Of a DNA stretch of 64,000 bases, positions 17,441-26,390 are shown piece by piece. The notes below the pieces were generated by a model, which was not told where the DNA came from, searched no databases, and worked only from the letters and a program-made list of their open reading frames with translations. The DNA lies in NCBI GenBank assembly GCA_009664345.1, contig CP043547.1, positions 1,240,001 through 1,304,000 of the forward strand. The letters run 5' to 3'. The DNA comes from Planctomycetales bacterium 10988. Lineage in GTDB: Bacteria; Planctomycetota; Planctomycetia; Pirellulales; Pb10988. The position numbers and the translations under genes are program-made. The first letter of the stretch is position 1. The number at the start of each line of letters is the position of its first letter.

Positions 17441-19739
17441 ATATCCAGCTTCGGAATCTCCCCATGACGAAGCGTTTCAGCAAGAACTTCGCAAAAGTTC
17501 GACGCCACCTCCACCTGCCGATTTGTTGGCACGGTGCCTCGATACGATTCCCATTGGCGGAGTCTCTCCGGAAGTGGAGGCTTGGCTCAATCATGGTGCC
17601 CACTCGCAAGTTGTCCGTGTCGAAGATCAACACACTTCGACGAACGGCCATTCTTATCCTGATATTGAATTGGATGAAGAACAACCAACCATTCTTCCGT
17701 TTGAGGAAGCTGTTCCTTCTCATACAAAAAGTGTTTTTTATAAGCGGACTCGCTCGGTAAAGCTCGTCGCCATCGCTTCGTTGGCAGCTTTGGTCTTGCT
17801 GACGCTTGGAATGTTTTTCCTTTCCAGCGAAAAAACGCAACTTGTAGAAGAACAGGTCTCAGAGAATTCAGAAAAACTCGCGAACTCCGAAGAACAAAAT
17901 CAACCTGAATCTGAAACGCCTGAGATCGCTCCCCTTCCTGAAGCATTGAATCCTCCGGCTTCTTTGGCAAGTTCCGAGAAATCTTCGACTGTAAATCCGA
18001 ACGAATCGCCAAACTCCGAGAAGGCATTGCCACTGCTGCCACCTCTTCAAACTGTCGAGGCGAAACAACCACAAAGTTTGGAAGCGAAGATTGAAAGCCA
18101 GCTGGCCGTTGGTGAATTCGCTCCGGCGTTGTCCGAAGTCGAGAAGATTGAACAGATCGAAGTTCGCGATCATTGGCTTGCTCAGATTGCGATTGCCCAA
18201 GCGGAAACCGGTCAACTCCGTTCTTCGCTTGAAACCTTGGCCCAAGTCCGTGATGACCGCGTTCGCACGGAAGTTCTTTCTGGTTTTGAACGGCAATCCC
18301 CCTTTATTTCTTCCAATAATGGGAGTGCCGGCGGTGGGGCCGAACCTGATTTCGATAGCCTCATTGATCTGATTACCTCGACGGTTTCCCCAGCAACTTG
18401 GGACGAAGTCGGCGGTCCTGGCTCCATTCAGCCATTCGCAACCGGGGTCTATATTGATGCCCTCGGATTCCTTCGTCGCAAGGTCCGCGATCCCGACAAC
18501 CATTCGCTTTTCCTGGAAGAACTTCGGCAAAAAGAGCACCGCAATCACGGGGTGATCCATCAAGCCGCTCGGCAGAGTTCGCCGCTGCGAAAAGTTTCCC
18601 TCTCTCGTTTGGAAAAATTCATTCAACTCCGCAAAGCTGCCGGCCTCCCACTCGAAGAGTCGATGCTTTACCTGGCAGGTCTTGAACGAATTGAATATCT
18701 CTTCCTCTATCCTGACACCGGCGATCTCGTCATCGCTGGACCGGCAGGCGATTGGCGGGCAAATGAACAAGGCCAAGTCGTCAATCTGGAAACGGGCCGA
18801 CCAGTCTTGCGGCTGGAAGATTTAATCATCTTGCTCCGTTATTTCCGCCAGACCGAAGAACCGTTTGGCTGTTTGATCAAACCGCAACAGGCCAATCTTG
18901 TCGCGGTGCAAACCTTCTTGGATGAATCTTCCAAGAAAGAAATTCAACCCGAAGAGCGAGATGCTTGGATTGAAGAACTGCGTTCCACGCTTGGCCCACA
19001 AGAAATTGAATATTTTGGCTCCATTGATCAGCATACCCGATTGGCTCAGGTCTTAATCGAAGCCGACTATCGGATGAAGCTGGTCGGCTCCGGCATCGAA
19101 CCAGGTACGGTGAATGTGCCTAGCTATCTGGAACTGTTGGAAGCCGAATACGGGGAAAATCCACCACCGATGGAAGTCCTCCGTTGGTGGTTCGCGATGA
19201 ACTATCAAGGACTCTTTGCCAATCATGCAAAAACCGCTTTTCGGTTTCAAGGTGATGGTGTGGCGGTTCTCAGTGAAAATGAACTCTTGGATCAAGATGG
19301 CAATCGCATTCATACGGGGAAATCATCCAAGCTCAATCAAACCTTCGCCGCCAACTTCACCAGAGAGTTTCCGCAACTTGCTGAAAAATACGCTATCTAT
19401 GCCGACTTGCAAAACTGCTTCGATCTCGCGTTGGTGGCGGCCTTGATTCAACATCATGGTTTAACGGAACAAATCGGCTGGTATCAAAGTTATTTCGCTT
19501 CGGCGGATCGGCTTCAACTTCCGAAGTATCCAGTCGCCAAATCCGTCGAGAGTGTCGTCAATTACCGCGTGGTGAAAGAGCGAACCATCTTGGCTCAGGT
19601 TAGCGGTGGGGTTCGGATCAGCCCGGCGAAGTATATTTCGACCGCTGCCATTCGTCGTGATCTGTCGGAAAAAGCGGATCGTATGCGAAGGACTTCCACG
19701 CCTGTCGAAGTCCCTGCCTCCGCTTGGTGGTGGGATTAA
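17430..19739 (+). CDS. Single-pass membrane protein, DUF1598-like, sigma-factor partner candidate
   Basis: A 769-residue protein. A cytoplasmic region of about 108 residues with FQQELRKSSTPPPPADLLAR is followed by one membrane helix (about 110-132). Then comes an acidic, Pro/Glu-rich linker, helical repeats (about 210-285), and a large C-terminal region of about 460 residues. That region has YIDALGFLRRKV, ERIEYLFLYPDTGDLVIAGP and PVLRLEDLIILLRYF. I recall these features from planctomycete DUF1598 proteins. Topology, and start overlap with the ECF sigma gene, suggest that the N-terminal part might bind the sigma factor and the outer part sense something, but no known anti-sigma zinc motif is visible. 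Confidence 0.8.
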   Translation: MAPKYPASESPHDEAFQQELRKSSTPPPPADLLARCLDTIPIGGVSPEVEAWLNHGAHSQVVRVEDQHTSTNGHSYPDIELDEEQPTILPFEEAVPSHTKSVFYKRTRSVKLVAIASLAALVLLTLGMFFLSSEKTQLVEEQVSENSEKLANSEEQNQPESETPEIAPLPEALNPPASLASSEKSSTVNPNESPNSEKALPLLPPLQTVEAKQPQSLEAKIESQLAVGEFAPALSEVEKIEQIEVRDHWLAQIAIAQAETGQLRSSLETLAQVRDDRVRTEVLSGFERQSPFISSNNGSAGGGAEPDFDSLIDLITSTVSPATWDEVGGPGSIQPFATGVYIDALGFLRRKVRDPDNHSLFLEELRQKEHRNHGVIHQAARQSSPLRKVSLSRLEKFIQLRKAAGLPLEESMLYLAGLERIEYLFLYPDTGDLVIAGPAGDWRANEQGQVVNLETGRPVLRLEDLIILLRYFRQTEEPFGCLIKPQQANLVAVQTFLDESSKKEIQPEERDAWIEELRSTLGPQEIEYFGSIDQHTRLAQVLIEADYRMKLVGSGIEPGTVNVPSYLELLEAEYGENPPPMEVLRWWFAMNYQGLFANHAKTAFRFQGDGVAVLSENELLDQDGNRIHTGKSSKLNQTFAANFTREFPQLAEKYAIYADLQNCFDLALVAALIQHHGLTEQIGWYQSYFASADRLQLPKYPVAKSVESVVNYRVVKERTILAQVSGGVRISPAKYISTAAIRRDLSEKADRMRRTSTPVEVPASAWWWD

Positions 19740-19783
19740 GGCTTTTTGCTTAACGATTCCTTTTCGGCTTTCTATTTGTTAAG

Positions 19784-19814
19784 CTTTGAAATGATTTGTT
19801 TTCTTATTTCAAAG
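19784..19814 (+). other. Perfect 9-bp inverted repeat before the esterase gene
   Basis: CTTTGAAAT (19784-19792) and ATTTCAAAG (19806-19814) are perfectly complementary with a 13-base loop. It overlaps the end of a second repeat, GCTTAAC/GTTAAGC (19748-19784). Together they could end the sigma-factor transcript or act as an operator for the gene starting at 19840. No strong T-run follows. Confidence 0.4.
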
Positions 19815-19839
19815 TTTGCAATAATAGAAAGTTGAAAAG

Positions 19840-20718
19840 ATGAGGCTTTTGACCACTCCCATGTTGGCCGCACTGGCCATGACAGGAATCGCCCTGCATT
19901 CCGCTTGTTTTGCTGCCGATGAACCGAAATCGGATTACAGCTATCCCAACTCTGAAGCGGTTCTCTTTAAGCAAGTCGGTGAAAAATCCCTCTTTCTTCA
20001 CGTCTTTGAACCAGAAGAAGCGAGCAAAGCCAAACGCCCGGCGATTGTCTTTTTCTTCGGAGGCGGTTGGGTCGGCGGTTCCCCCACGCAGTTTACAGAA
20101 CAAGCCGAGCGGATTTCCAAAAAGGGAATGGTCGCCTTCTGTGCGGAGTATCGTATTAAATCCCGAGATGGTGTCGAACCGTTTGCTTGTGTCGAAGATG
20201 GCAAGTCGGCGATTCGTTTCGTTCGCGAACATGCCGATCGTTGGAATATTGACTCTAACCGAATTGTTGCCGCCGGGGGTTCCGCTGGGGGACACGTAGC
20301 CGCTTGCACCGCTTTAATTCAAGAGTTTGATAGTGCAAGTGAAAATCTTGAAGTCAGCAGCGTGCCGAATGCTATGGCACTTTTCAATCCGGTGATTGAC
20401 ACCAGCAAGAAAGGTTATGGTTACAACAAACTTGGCGATCGCTATAAAGAACTTTCTCCCGTTCACCATGTCCGCCCGGAATTGCCTCCGACGATGATCG
20501 TTCATGGAACCGGCGACTCGGTCGTTCCCTTTGAAAATGTTGAACGCTTCACCAAGAAGATGAAACAAGCCGGCAATCAAGCAATTCTACATCCCTATTC
20601 CAAAGCACCGCACGGCTTTTTCAATAAAAAGAAAAATGATAAGCACTTTGAATCGACCTATACTCAACTAGAAGAATTCTTAGCTTCGCTAGGCTATATT
20701 CAACTTGATACTGAGTAA
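19840..20718 (+). CDS. Secreted alpha/beta hydrolase (acetylesterase-like)
   Basis: A 292-residue exported esterase. Residues 1-25 form a signal peptide (ending CFAAD). The oxyanion-hole strand is FFFGGGWVGGSP (about 71-82). The nucleophile elbow is GGSAGGH with Ser148. The catalytic Asp is likely in HGTGDSVVPFENV, and the His in KAPHGFFN. The HGGG-like motif and fold resemble BD-FAE or acetyl-xylan/lipase-type esterases often found with sulfatases in planctomycetes. The substrate is not determined. Convergent with phoH across a shared terminator. Confidence 0.87.
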   Translation: MRLLTTPMLAALAMTGIALHSACFAADEPKSDYSYPNSEAVLFKQVGEKSLFLHVFEPEEASKAKRPAIVFFFGGGWVGGSPTQFTEQAERISKKGMVAFCAEYRIKSRDGVEPFACVEDGKSAIRFVREHADRWNIDSNRIVAAGGSAGGHVAACTALIQEFDSASENLEVSSVPNAMALFNPVIDTSKKGYGYNKLGDRYKELSPVHHVRPELPPTMIVHGTGDSVVPFENVERFTKKMKQAGNQAILHPYSKAPHGFFNKKKNDKHFESTYTQLEEFLASLGYIQLDTE

Positions 20719-20747
20719 TTGTCAGATCTGAAGAATATAAAAATAGA

Positions 20748-20784
20748 AACACACCCCAAAAGCGCTTTTGAGGTGTGTTTTTAT
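20748..20784. terminator. Bidirectional terminator between esterase and phoH
   Basis: AAACACACCCCAAAAGCG pairs with CGCTTTTGAGGTGTGTTT with one mismatch, forming a stem of about 17 bp. It is flanked by A-rich and T-rich tracts, so it can end transcripts from both convergent genes. Confidence 0.85.
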
Positions 20785-20807
20785 CTATTGTAGCAATCTG
20801 TAACTAT

Positions 20808-22151
20808 TTATAACAGTTGGCTGGCAATGTCAGCGAGTAATGAACGTTCGCCTTGTTCTAAGGTTACATGAGCATAAAGAGGCTGACCAACCATACGGTT
20901 AATTAAATAACTTAACCCATTGGAAAGCGAATCAAGATAAGGTTGATCAATCTGATGAATATCACCTGTCAATACAATCTTGGTTCCTTCACCTGCACGC
21001 GTGATAATGGTTTTCACTTCGTGCGGAGTTAAGTTTTGGGCTTCATCAATAATAAAGAAAACCCGTTGTAAACTTCGCCCACGAATATAAGCGAGGGGCG
21101 AGATTTGCAACTTTTGGCTTTCCAACATTTGTTGAATACGATGCGCTGGGGGATCACGTTCACTGAACTGATTGCGAATCACCGCCAAGTTGTCATAAAG
21201 CGGTTGCATGTAAGGATCGAGTTTCGCACTGATGTCGCCGGGTAAAAAGCCTAAGTCGCGGTTGCTCAACGGAACAACAGGCCGGGCTAATAAAATTTGT
21301 CGATAGAGCGAACGGCATTCCAAAGCCGCCGCCAGGGCTAACAATGTTTTCCCGGTTCCTGCTTTCCCAGCGATGGAGACAAGGCGAATATCCTCATCCA
21401 TCAACAAGCGGAGAGCAAAAGACTGCTCCGCATTTCGCGGCGTAATTCCATAAGCGGTCAACTTTTCCACGCGACGGAATTCATCCGTCTCCGCAAGATA
21501 GGTCGCCAAGGCACTTTTCTTGCCATTTCGCAGAATGAAATTTTCGTTACAGCGAGGACCTTCAATCGTAGGCAGCTTTGTCCGATCGACTTGCCCACCT
21601 TGATTATAGAAAAGGTCGATCACCTCACTCGGAATATTTTCAACCGTACGTTTGCCGGTATAAAGTTTATCGAAATTTTCAACTTTATCCGTGGTATAAT
21701 CTTCTGCTGGTAGGCCGAAAGACTTTGCTTTCAAACGTAGATTCGTATCTTTGGAAACCAAAATCGCGGGGCGGGGTTTCTCTTGATCTTGAATTTGAAG
21801 AGCGATCGCCAAAATTCGGTGATCGGGAATGTTATGAAGTAAAAGGGATTGCAACCGATCGGTGGTTCCACTGCCGAGAACCACTCGAATGGTCCCTCGC
21901 CCCTCTCCCAGAGAGGCCCCTTTCGTCGAGAGCAGGTCGCCGGTTAAAGAATCGAGATGTCTTAGAAACTGACGGGCCTGAAAGTTAACAACATCATCGC
22001 CACGTTTAAAGTGGTCAAGCTCCTCTAAAACGGTGATTGGGATTGCGATATCGTTCTCTTCAAAATTGAGGATACAGCCGGCATCGTGCAAAATGACATT
22101 TGTATCAAGAACGAATAACTTAGGGTTGGCATCCACCGTAGAATTCACCAA
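20808..22151 (-). CDS. phoH: PhoH-family ATPase with N-terminal PIN domain
   Basis: A 447-residue PhoH2-type protein. The PIN nuclease domain (about 10-150) starts [11 protein letters not shown] and has [14 protein letters not shown] and [14 protein letters not shown] with acidic catalytic residues. The C-terminal PhoH ATPase has Walker A GKAGTGKT (about 263-270) and Walker [16 protein letters not shown], then LTGDIHQID. Characterised PhoH2 proteins are RNA helicase-nucleases. It lies next to the pst genes on the same strand, though a terminator follows pstB, so it is probably transcribed separately. The length is usual. Confidence 0.92.
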   Translation of the reverse strand: MVNSTVDANPKLFVLDTNVILHDAGCILNFEENDIAIPITVLEELDHFKRGDDVVNFQARQFLRHLDSLTGDLLSTKGASLGEGRGTIRVVLGSGTTDRLQSLLLHNIPDHRILAIALQIQDQEKPRPAILVSKDTNLRLKAKSFGLPAEDYTTDKVENFDKLYTGKRTVENIPSEVIDLFYNQGGQVDRTKLPTIEGPRCNENFILRNGKKSALATYLAETDEFRRVEKLTAYGITPRNAEQSFALRLLMDEDIRLVSIAGKAGTGKTLLALAAALECRSLYRQILLARPVVPLSNRDLGFLPGDISAKLDPYMQPLYDNLAVIRNQFSERDPPAHRIQQMLESQKLQISPLAYIRGRSLQRVFFIIDEAQNLTPHEVKTIITRAGEGTKIVLTGDIHQIDQPYLDSLSNGLSYLINRMVGQPLYAHVTLEQGERSLLADIASQLL

Positions 22152-22186
22152 TATGCTACCCTCAAGTAAGAGAAAAGCGGGCCTTT

Positions 22187-22259
22187 AGTGTTCGTGATCG
22201 ACCTTGCGAGAGTCACTTTTCCAAGTGCTGTTCTATCTCAAGGATTAACCATTAACGCT
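22187..22259 (-). repeat. Dispersed inverted-repeat element, degenerate copy
   Basis: Reads GTGTTCGTGATCGACC, then GAGAGTCACTTTTCCAAGTG, then GGATTAACCATTAACGCT. The middle block closely matches the inner hairpin block of the copy at 12491-12570 in reverse orientation, and the ends match weakly in the right order and spacing. It lies just upstream of phoH. Confidence 0.5.
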
Positions 22260-22605
22260 AAAGAGTGTGAGGATAAAACGCCTCGGACATGGCTGATTTT
22301 CTGAAAGTAATCCATTGCCTGACAGGCTCTAACCACTCGCTCATCGAATCTTGTCGGCGTTCGCTCCTTCTAGAAATGAGGGAAACCAGATCGCAGGCGG
22401 AGAGGGGCGAAATGGTGAGACGTTCGCCTACAAGAAGCCGTTATTCAACACTAGCATGGTTTTTAGGTTGTGGTCAAGCGAAGTTCTGACCGTCTAGACA
22501 ACTTGGAAACCACAAATGTTCGATTAGGAAAAAGATTCGAAATCTAATACGTGTGTGAATTGTAAAGCCCTGCCTGCTAGCAATGCAAGCGTCAGAAAAT
22601 GAAAA

Positions 22606-22660
22606 AACGGTCAAGAACTTCAACCTCGGAAATTCCCGAAGCGAACGGTTCTTGACCGTT
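22606..22660 (-). terminator. pstB: Rho-independent terminator after pstB
   Basis: Perfect 13-bp inverted repeat, AACGGTCAAGAAC (22606-22618) with GTTCTTGACCGTT (22648-22660). On the minus strand it is followed by a run of six T, 38 bases past the pstB stop. Confidence 0.88.
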
Positions 22661-22698
22661 GATGCGATAAGAAGGTCATCGTGATCGAAGGGCTCACT

Positions 22699-23568
22699 TT
22701 ATCCAAAACGACCTTGAATGTAGTCGTCGGTTCGTTTCTCTTTCGGGCTGGAAAAGAGGTCCGCCGTGGTACCGAATTCGACCAAGTCCCCTTCGTAGAA
22801 GAAGGCCGTATAGTGCGAGGTTCGGTAAGCTTGTTGCATGTTATGCGTCACGATCACAATCGTATATTCGTCCGCCAATTCATCGATCAACTTCTCGATG
22901 GCAAGGGTTGATTTCGGATCGAGGGCGGAGCAAGGTTCGTCCATCAAGAGAACTTCAGGGCCTGTTGCAATCGCTCGGGCGATGCAGAGACGTTGTTGCT
23001 GACCACCACTCAAACCAAGAGCGGATTGGTGCAAACGATCCTTGACTTCTTTCCACAGGGCAGCTTTGGTAAGCGACCATTCGACTAAATCATCGAGATC
23101 GGATTTCCCAATTTTAAAGTGCAACCGCGGGCCAAAAGCAACATTATCATAAATTGTTTTGGGGAAGGGATTCGGTTTTTGAAACACGATCCCGACCTTA
23201 CGTCGCAATTCCACCACATCGAGGCCTTTTTTCAACAGGTTTGTTTCATGCAGTTTGAGGTCTCCCTTAGCGTGGGCGATCGCAATCGTATCGTTCATAC
23301 GATTAAACCAACGCAACAGGGTACTCTTTCCGCAACCACTCGGACCGATAAAAGCGGTCACTTGGTTTTTGCGGATGGTCATCTCAATATTTTTTAACGC
23401 ATGAAAGCTGCCATAGTAGGCATTGAAGTTCTTCACGGTGATCACCGGTTCGGTTTTCTGAGCCGTTAGCATTTGAAGTTCTTCACGGCCCGGTTGATCC
23501 GCGGTTGTCGCCGATTGAATTTCTTCTTCCATCTCTGTTTCAACTTTCAGAGTTTTTTCGTCTTGCAT
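22699..23568 (-). CDS. pstB: Phosphate ABC transporter, ATP-binding protein
   Basis: A 289-residue PstB that energises high-affinity phosphate uptake by PstSCA. Walker A is GPSGCGKST (about 75-83), then the ABC signature LSGGQQQR and Walker [14 protein letters not shown]. The first 40 residues are an extra acidic extension relative to E. coli PstB. The ATG has AAAGGAG upstream. A 185-base gap separates it from pstA, so it may also have its own promoter. No phoU follows: a strong terminator comes directly after. Confidence 0.96.
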   Translation of the reverse strand: MQDEKTLKVETEMEEEIQSATTADQPGREELQMLTAQKTEPVITVKNFNAYYGSFHALKNIEMTIRKNQVTAFIGPSGCGKSTLLRWFNRMNDTIAIAHAKGDLKLHETNLLKKGLDVVELRRKVGIVFQKPNPFPKTIYDNVAFGPRLHFKIGKSDLDDLVEWSLTKAALWKEVKDRLHQSALGLSGGQQQRLCIARAIATGPEVLLMDEPCSALDPKSTLAIEKLIDELADEYTIVIVTHNMQQAYRTSHYTAFFYEGDLVEFGTTADLFSSPKEKRTDDYIQGRFG

Positions 23569-23753
23569 TAGTAGGAAACTCCTTTAAGAGTTTTTGAGAT
23601 CTTTTCACTAAACAGTTGATGAAGAATTCTTTGAGGAAAATTAAACAACTGAAAGAAGTGTCAAAGATAACAGTTAAATTTATTCATCGTCTATGAAGAG
23701 GAATCAAACTAATTTTTGATGAAATTGATTGATTTCCAGGATTTTCTTGACAG

Positions 23754-24947
23754 TTAACTCAACGGTTTCGAAAGAACCTGACGTAAAAAGACGGCGATTC
23801 CATTGAAGACAAGTAAGACAGCGAGAAGGACAATAATCCCGGTGGCCGCAAGCTCATGAAATTCAATCTGAGGTCGTTGAGCCCAGTTATAAATCTGAAG
23901 CGGCATTACGGTAAAATCGGACATTAAATTACTAGGAGCATTTGTAATGTAAACGATCCCGGCAATGATAAGCAGCGGGGCGGCTTCCCCAATTGCCCGG
24001 CTCATGGCAAGGATTGCCCCCGTCAAAATGCCAGGAATCCCCGCAGGGAGGGTCACCAACCAGACAACTTGCCAGGAAGTACACCCCATTCCCAAAGCCC
24101 CTTCACGTAAAGAGCCAGGGACCGCTCGCAGGGCTTCTTGAGAAGAGATAATCACAATCGGCAAAATTACCAACATCAAAGTCAGTCCGCCGGCCAAAAC
24201 CCCCCGGCCGAAGGGAACGCGAAGGTAATACCATTGATCTCTCGCGATTTCACCTCCATTTGCATCCGCACGCAAGGTTCGCTTGAGAAGTTCTTTATCC
24301 GTCGGCTTGGGTGCATCCTTTGCAATGACGTTGATTTGAACCTGAGTTCCATCACGGTATTGCGCGGCCATCCCATTCTTTAATTCTGGTGAATCAGCCC
24401 CTGCTTCGGCTTTGGGAATTAATAAGGTTCTACTTCCTTCGCTTAAATATTGGGTGTAGTAGGAAACGCCTAACTCATAACGTTCACTAAACAAGCCGAA
24501 CATACTAACGAAAACCGTCATCCCCAAGAGCCCATATACAACCGAAGGTACCCCAGCCAAATTGGTAAGATTCAATTGCACAACCGAGTGCATCCAAATC
24601 AAAAACTGGTTTTTAGGTTTAAACTCTTCCAAAAAGATCGCAGTGGCGATTCCAATAGGAAGAGCAGAACAAGCACAAACAACCAAAGCCCAAACAGACC
24701 CCCAAATCGCCGGATAAAAACCAGCTAGATCTGGGTTGGGATTCGGAGGACTATTCAAGAAGTCAAAACTCAGATAAACCGATCCTTCTATCGCGATATT
24801 CGCGAGAAGCAGAATAAGGATCGCCACGGAAATTAACGCGGTGACAACGCAAACCCCGAGAAAAACATTGTTTTTCATCCCTCTGACTTCTCGGGAGACG
24901 GGTTTGAAGTTCTTTTTCAAAGGATTTTCTTTAACAGCAGTGCTCAT
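23754..24947 (-). CDS. pstA: Phosphate ABC transporter permease with periplasmic insertion
   Basis: A 397-residue PstA, about 100 longer than typical. Membrane helices lie near 30-52, 81-104, 130-152, 246-268, 303-330 and 365-390. The EAA loop for PstB contact starts EALRAVPGSLREGALGMG (about 271-288). Because this loop is cytoplasmic, the extra stretch at about 155-245 between helices 3 and 4 must face the periplasm. It is polar, with YRDGTQVQINVIAKDAPKP, and has no recognised domain. The start overlaps the pstC stop by four bases (ATGA type), so pstC and pstA are co-translated. Confidence 0.94.
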   Translation of the reverse strand: MSTAVKENPLKKNFKPVSREVRGMKNNVFLGVCVVTALISVAILILLLANIAIEGSVYLSFDFLNSPPNPNPDLAGFYPAIWGSVWALVVCACSALPIGIATAIFLEEFKPKNQFLIWMHSVVQLNLTNLAGVPSVVYGLLGMTVFVSMFGLFSERYELGVSYYTQYLSEGSRTLLIPKAEAGADSPELKNGMAAQYRDGTQVQINVIAKDAPKPTDKELLKRTLRADANGGEIARDQWYYLRVPFGRGVLAGGLTLMLVILPIVIISSQEALRAVPGSLREGALGMGCTSWQVVWLVTLPAGIPGILTGAILAMSRAIGEAAPLLIIAGIVYITNAPSNLMSDFTVMPLQIYNWAQRPQIEFHELAATGIIVLLAVLLVFNGIAVFLRQVLSKPLS

Positions 24948-25903
24948 TGATACTCCTCCCGGAAACGAATACGGATGATATGACCGATGATCGTCAGACT
25001 GAAGGTCATCAGGAAGAGCATCATGGCAACCGCGTACATCGAAAGATATTCCGTTCCAAAGTTACTCACGTCCCCCAGTGCCATCTGCACCATGAAACCG
25101 GTCATGGTTTGAATTTCACTTCGAGGATCAAGGGTCATCCGTGGGGTACTTCCCGCAGCCAGGGCGACGATCATCGTTTCCCCAACGGCACGAGCAACCA
25201 CCAGCAGGACCGCGGAGACAATCCCGCTCAAAGCAGCCGGCAGAACGACAAAAATGGAGGTTTCGAATTTCGTTGCCCCGAGGCCATAAGCCCCATCGCG
25301 TAACGATTGCGGAACAGCTCGCAGTGCGTCTTCAGACAGCGAACTGACAATCGGTAAACAAATGATCCCGACTGCAATCCCAGCACTGCCTGCGTTGTAG
25401 ACATTGAAAGATTCCGAGATGGACTTGAGAAAAGGAGTGATTGCCGTCAAGGCGAAGAACCCATAAACAACCGTGGGAATCCCAGCCAAAATTTCCAGGA
25501 ACGGCTTGAGGACTGCCCGAAGTTTTGCCGGGGCATACTCACTTAAAAAAATCGCGGTAACAAGTCCTAAAGGAAGGGAAACCACCAAGGCGATGAGTGT
25601 CACCAACATGGTGCCGGAAATCAGCGGCCAAATCCCAAACTTTTTGGTTGAGCCGAGAAGAGGACTCCATTGGGTGGAAAAGAAAAACTCGCCCAGCGTG
25701 ACTTCATCACGTTGAAAAAAGTAAAAGGTTTCTTGCAATAAAACAACTAAAATTGCAAATGTAATCGTGACCGAAAAAATGGCACAAACTGTAAGGAAGG
25801 TATGAACAAATCCTTCGCGAACTCTTGTAGCCATGCGTGAAACAGAGCGTATCCCCTTATCAGGCAAGGGAGATGGCATCTGTTGATCCGCTAAGTCTGG
25901 CAT
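24944..25903 (-). CDS. pstC: Phosphate ABC transporter permease
   Basis: A 319-residue PstC with six predicted membrane helices. The EAA motif is EDALRAVPQSLRDGAYGLG, followed by VARAVGETMIVALAAG, as expected for this family. A polar N-terminal tail of about 30 residues precedes helix 1. It forms the channel with PstA. The ATG follows AAGGTGT. It is the first gene of the pstC-pstA pair. A Pho-box-like repeat lies 288 bases upstream. Confidence 0.95.
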   Translation of the reverse strand: MPDLADQQMPSPLPDKGIRSVSRMATRVREGFVHTFLTVCAIFSVTITFAILVVLLQETFYFFQRDEVTLGEFFFSTQWSPLLGSTKKFGIWPLISGTMLVTLIALVVSLPLGLVTAIFLSEYAPAKLRAVLKPFLEILAGIPTVVYGFFALTAITPFLKSISESFNVYNAGSAGIAVGIICLPIVSSLSEDALRAVPQSLRDGAYGLGATKFETSIFVVLPAALSGIVSAVLLVVARAVGETMIVALAAGSTPRMTLDPRSEIQTMTGFMVQMALGDVSNFGTEYLSMYAVAMMLFLMTFSLTIIGHIIRIRFREEYQ

Positions 25904-26190
25904 GCCGACACCTTATATTAATGAACACGACCCAGTGAACTTAAACGACAACCAACTACACAAACAAATGAGAGGCACGTAGTAGGTAGGACAGTAAGGA
26001 GAAGTGGGGGAAACTCCAAAAGACAATCGTACTTCGGTATGAAATAGAGATTGGTATCTTATCATTCCCAATAATTGATCTTTCAGAAAAACAAAGTGAA
26101 CGGGAATTGATGCTGATGCAACCGTTCTATTTTAAAACCAGTTGCATTTATCTTTTGATCTTACACAACAAATCACGTATGCTCGTTTTG

Positions 26191-26225
26191 TTAACAAAAA
26201 ATTAACATTTAAAGATACTCTTTAA
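26191..26225 (-). promoter_or_regulatory. Pho-box-like direct repeat and adjoining palindrome
   Basis: On the minus strand TGTTAA occurs twice with 11-base periodicity (TGTTAATTTTTTGTTAA, covering 26191-26207). This is the spacing of PhoB/PhoP boxes. Next to it lies a perfect dyad, TTAAAGA-TAC-TCTTTAA (26209-26225). Both sit upstream of pstC, about 290 bases from its start. Assignment rests on pattern and gene context only. Confidence 0.45.
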
Positions 26226-26310
26226 GTTTGACCTAATCTTTAACCTAAAGGATTTGAAGGTTCTTGAAAACGAATAGAATGTTTAATTTTTGATGAAGAT
26301 TTAAAAAGAA

Positions 26311-26346
26311 AACCTGATGACGCCGGAAAACCAACGCCATCAGGTT
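26311..26346 (-). terminator. pstS: Rho-independent terminator after pstS
   Basis: AACCTGATG (26311-26319) pairs with CATCAGGTT (26338-26346). On the minus strand the hairpin is followed by TTTTCTTTTT, 45 bases beyond the pstS stop. This separates pstS transcription from pstC-pstA. Confidence 0.82.
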
Positions 26347-26390
26347 TATAACACTTCAATTGATGTAAAACCAAGATGGCTTGACCTTGC

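Larger units (their letters stand above)
22152..22698. other. Intergenic region between phoH and pstB
   Basis: The gap holds a degenerate dispersed repeat (22187-22259) near phoH and the pstB terminator (22606-22660). A 66-codon frame at 22289-22489 has no ribosome site or recognisable sequence. I see no RNA gene. Confidence 0.5.
25904..26390. other. Intergenic region between pstC and pstS
   Basis: The 487-base gap holds the pstS terminator and a Pho-box-like repeat, both listed separately. The part at 25920-26180 contains no gene that I can support and may include the pstC promoter and a long leader. Confidence 0.5.

Noticed and set aside
22289-22489. A 66-codon frame in the phoH-pstB gap
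   Set aside because: No ribosome site, no protein-like pattern and no neighbour that would explain it.
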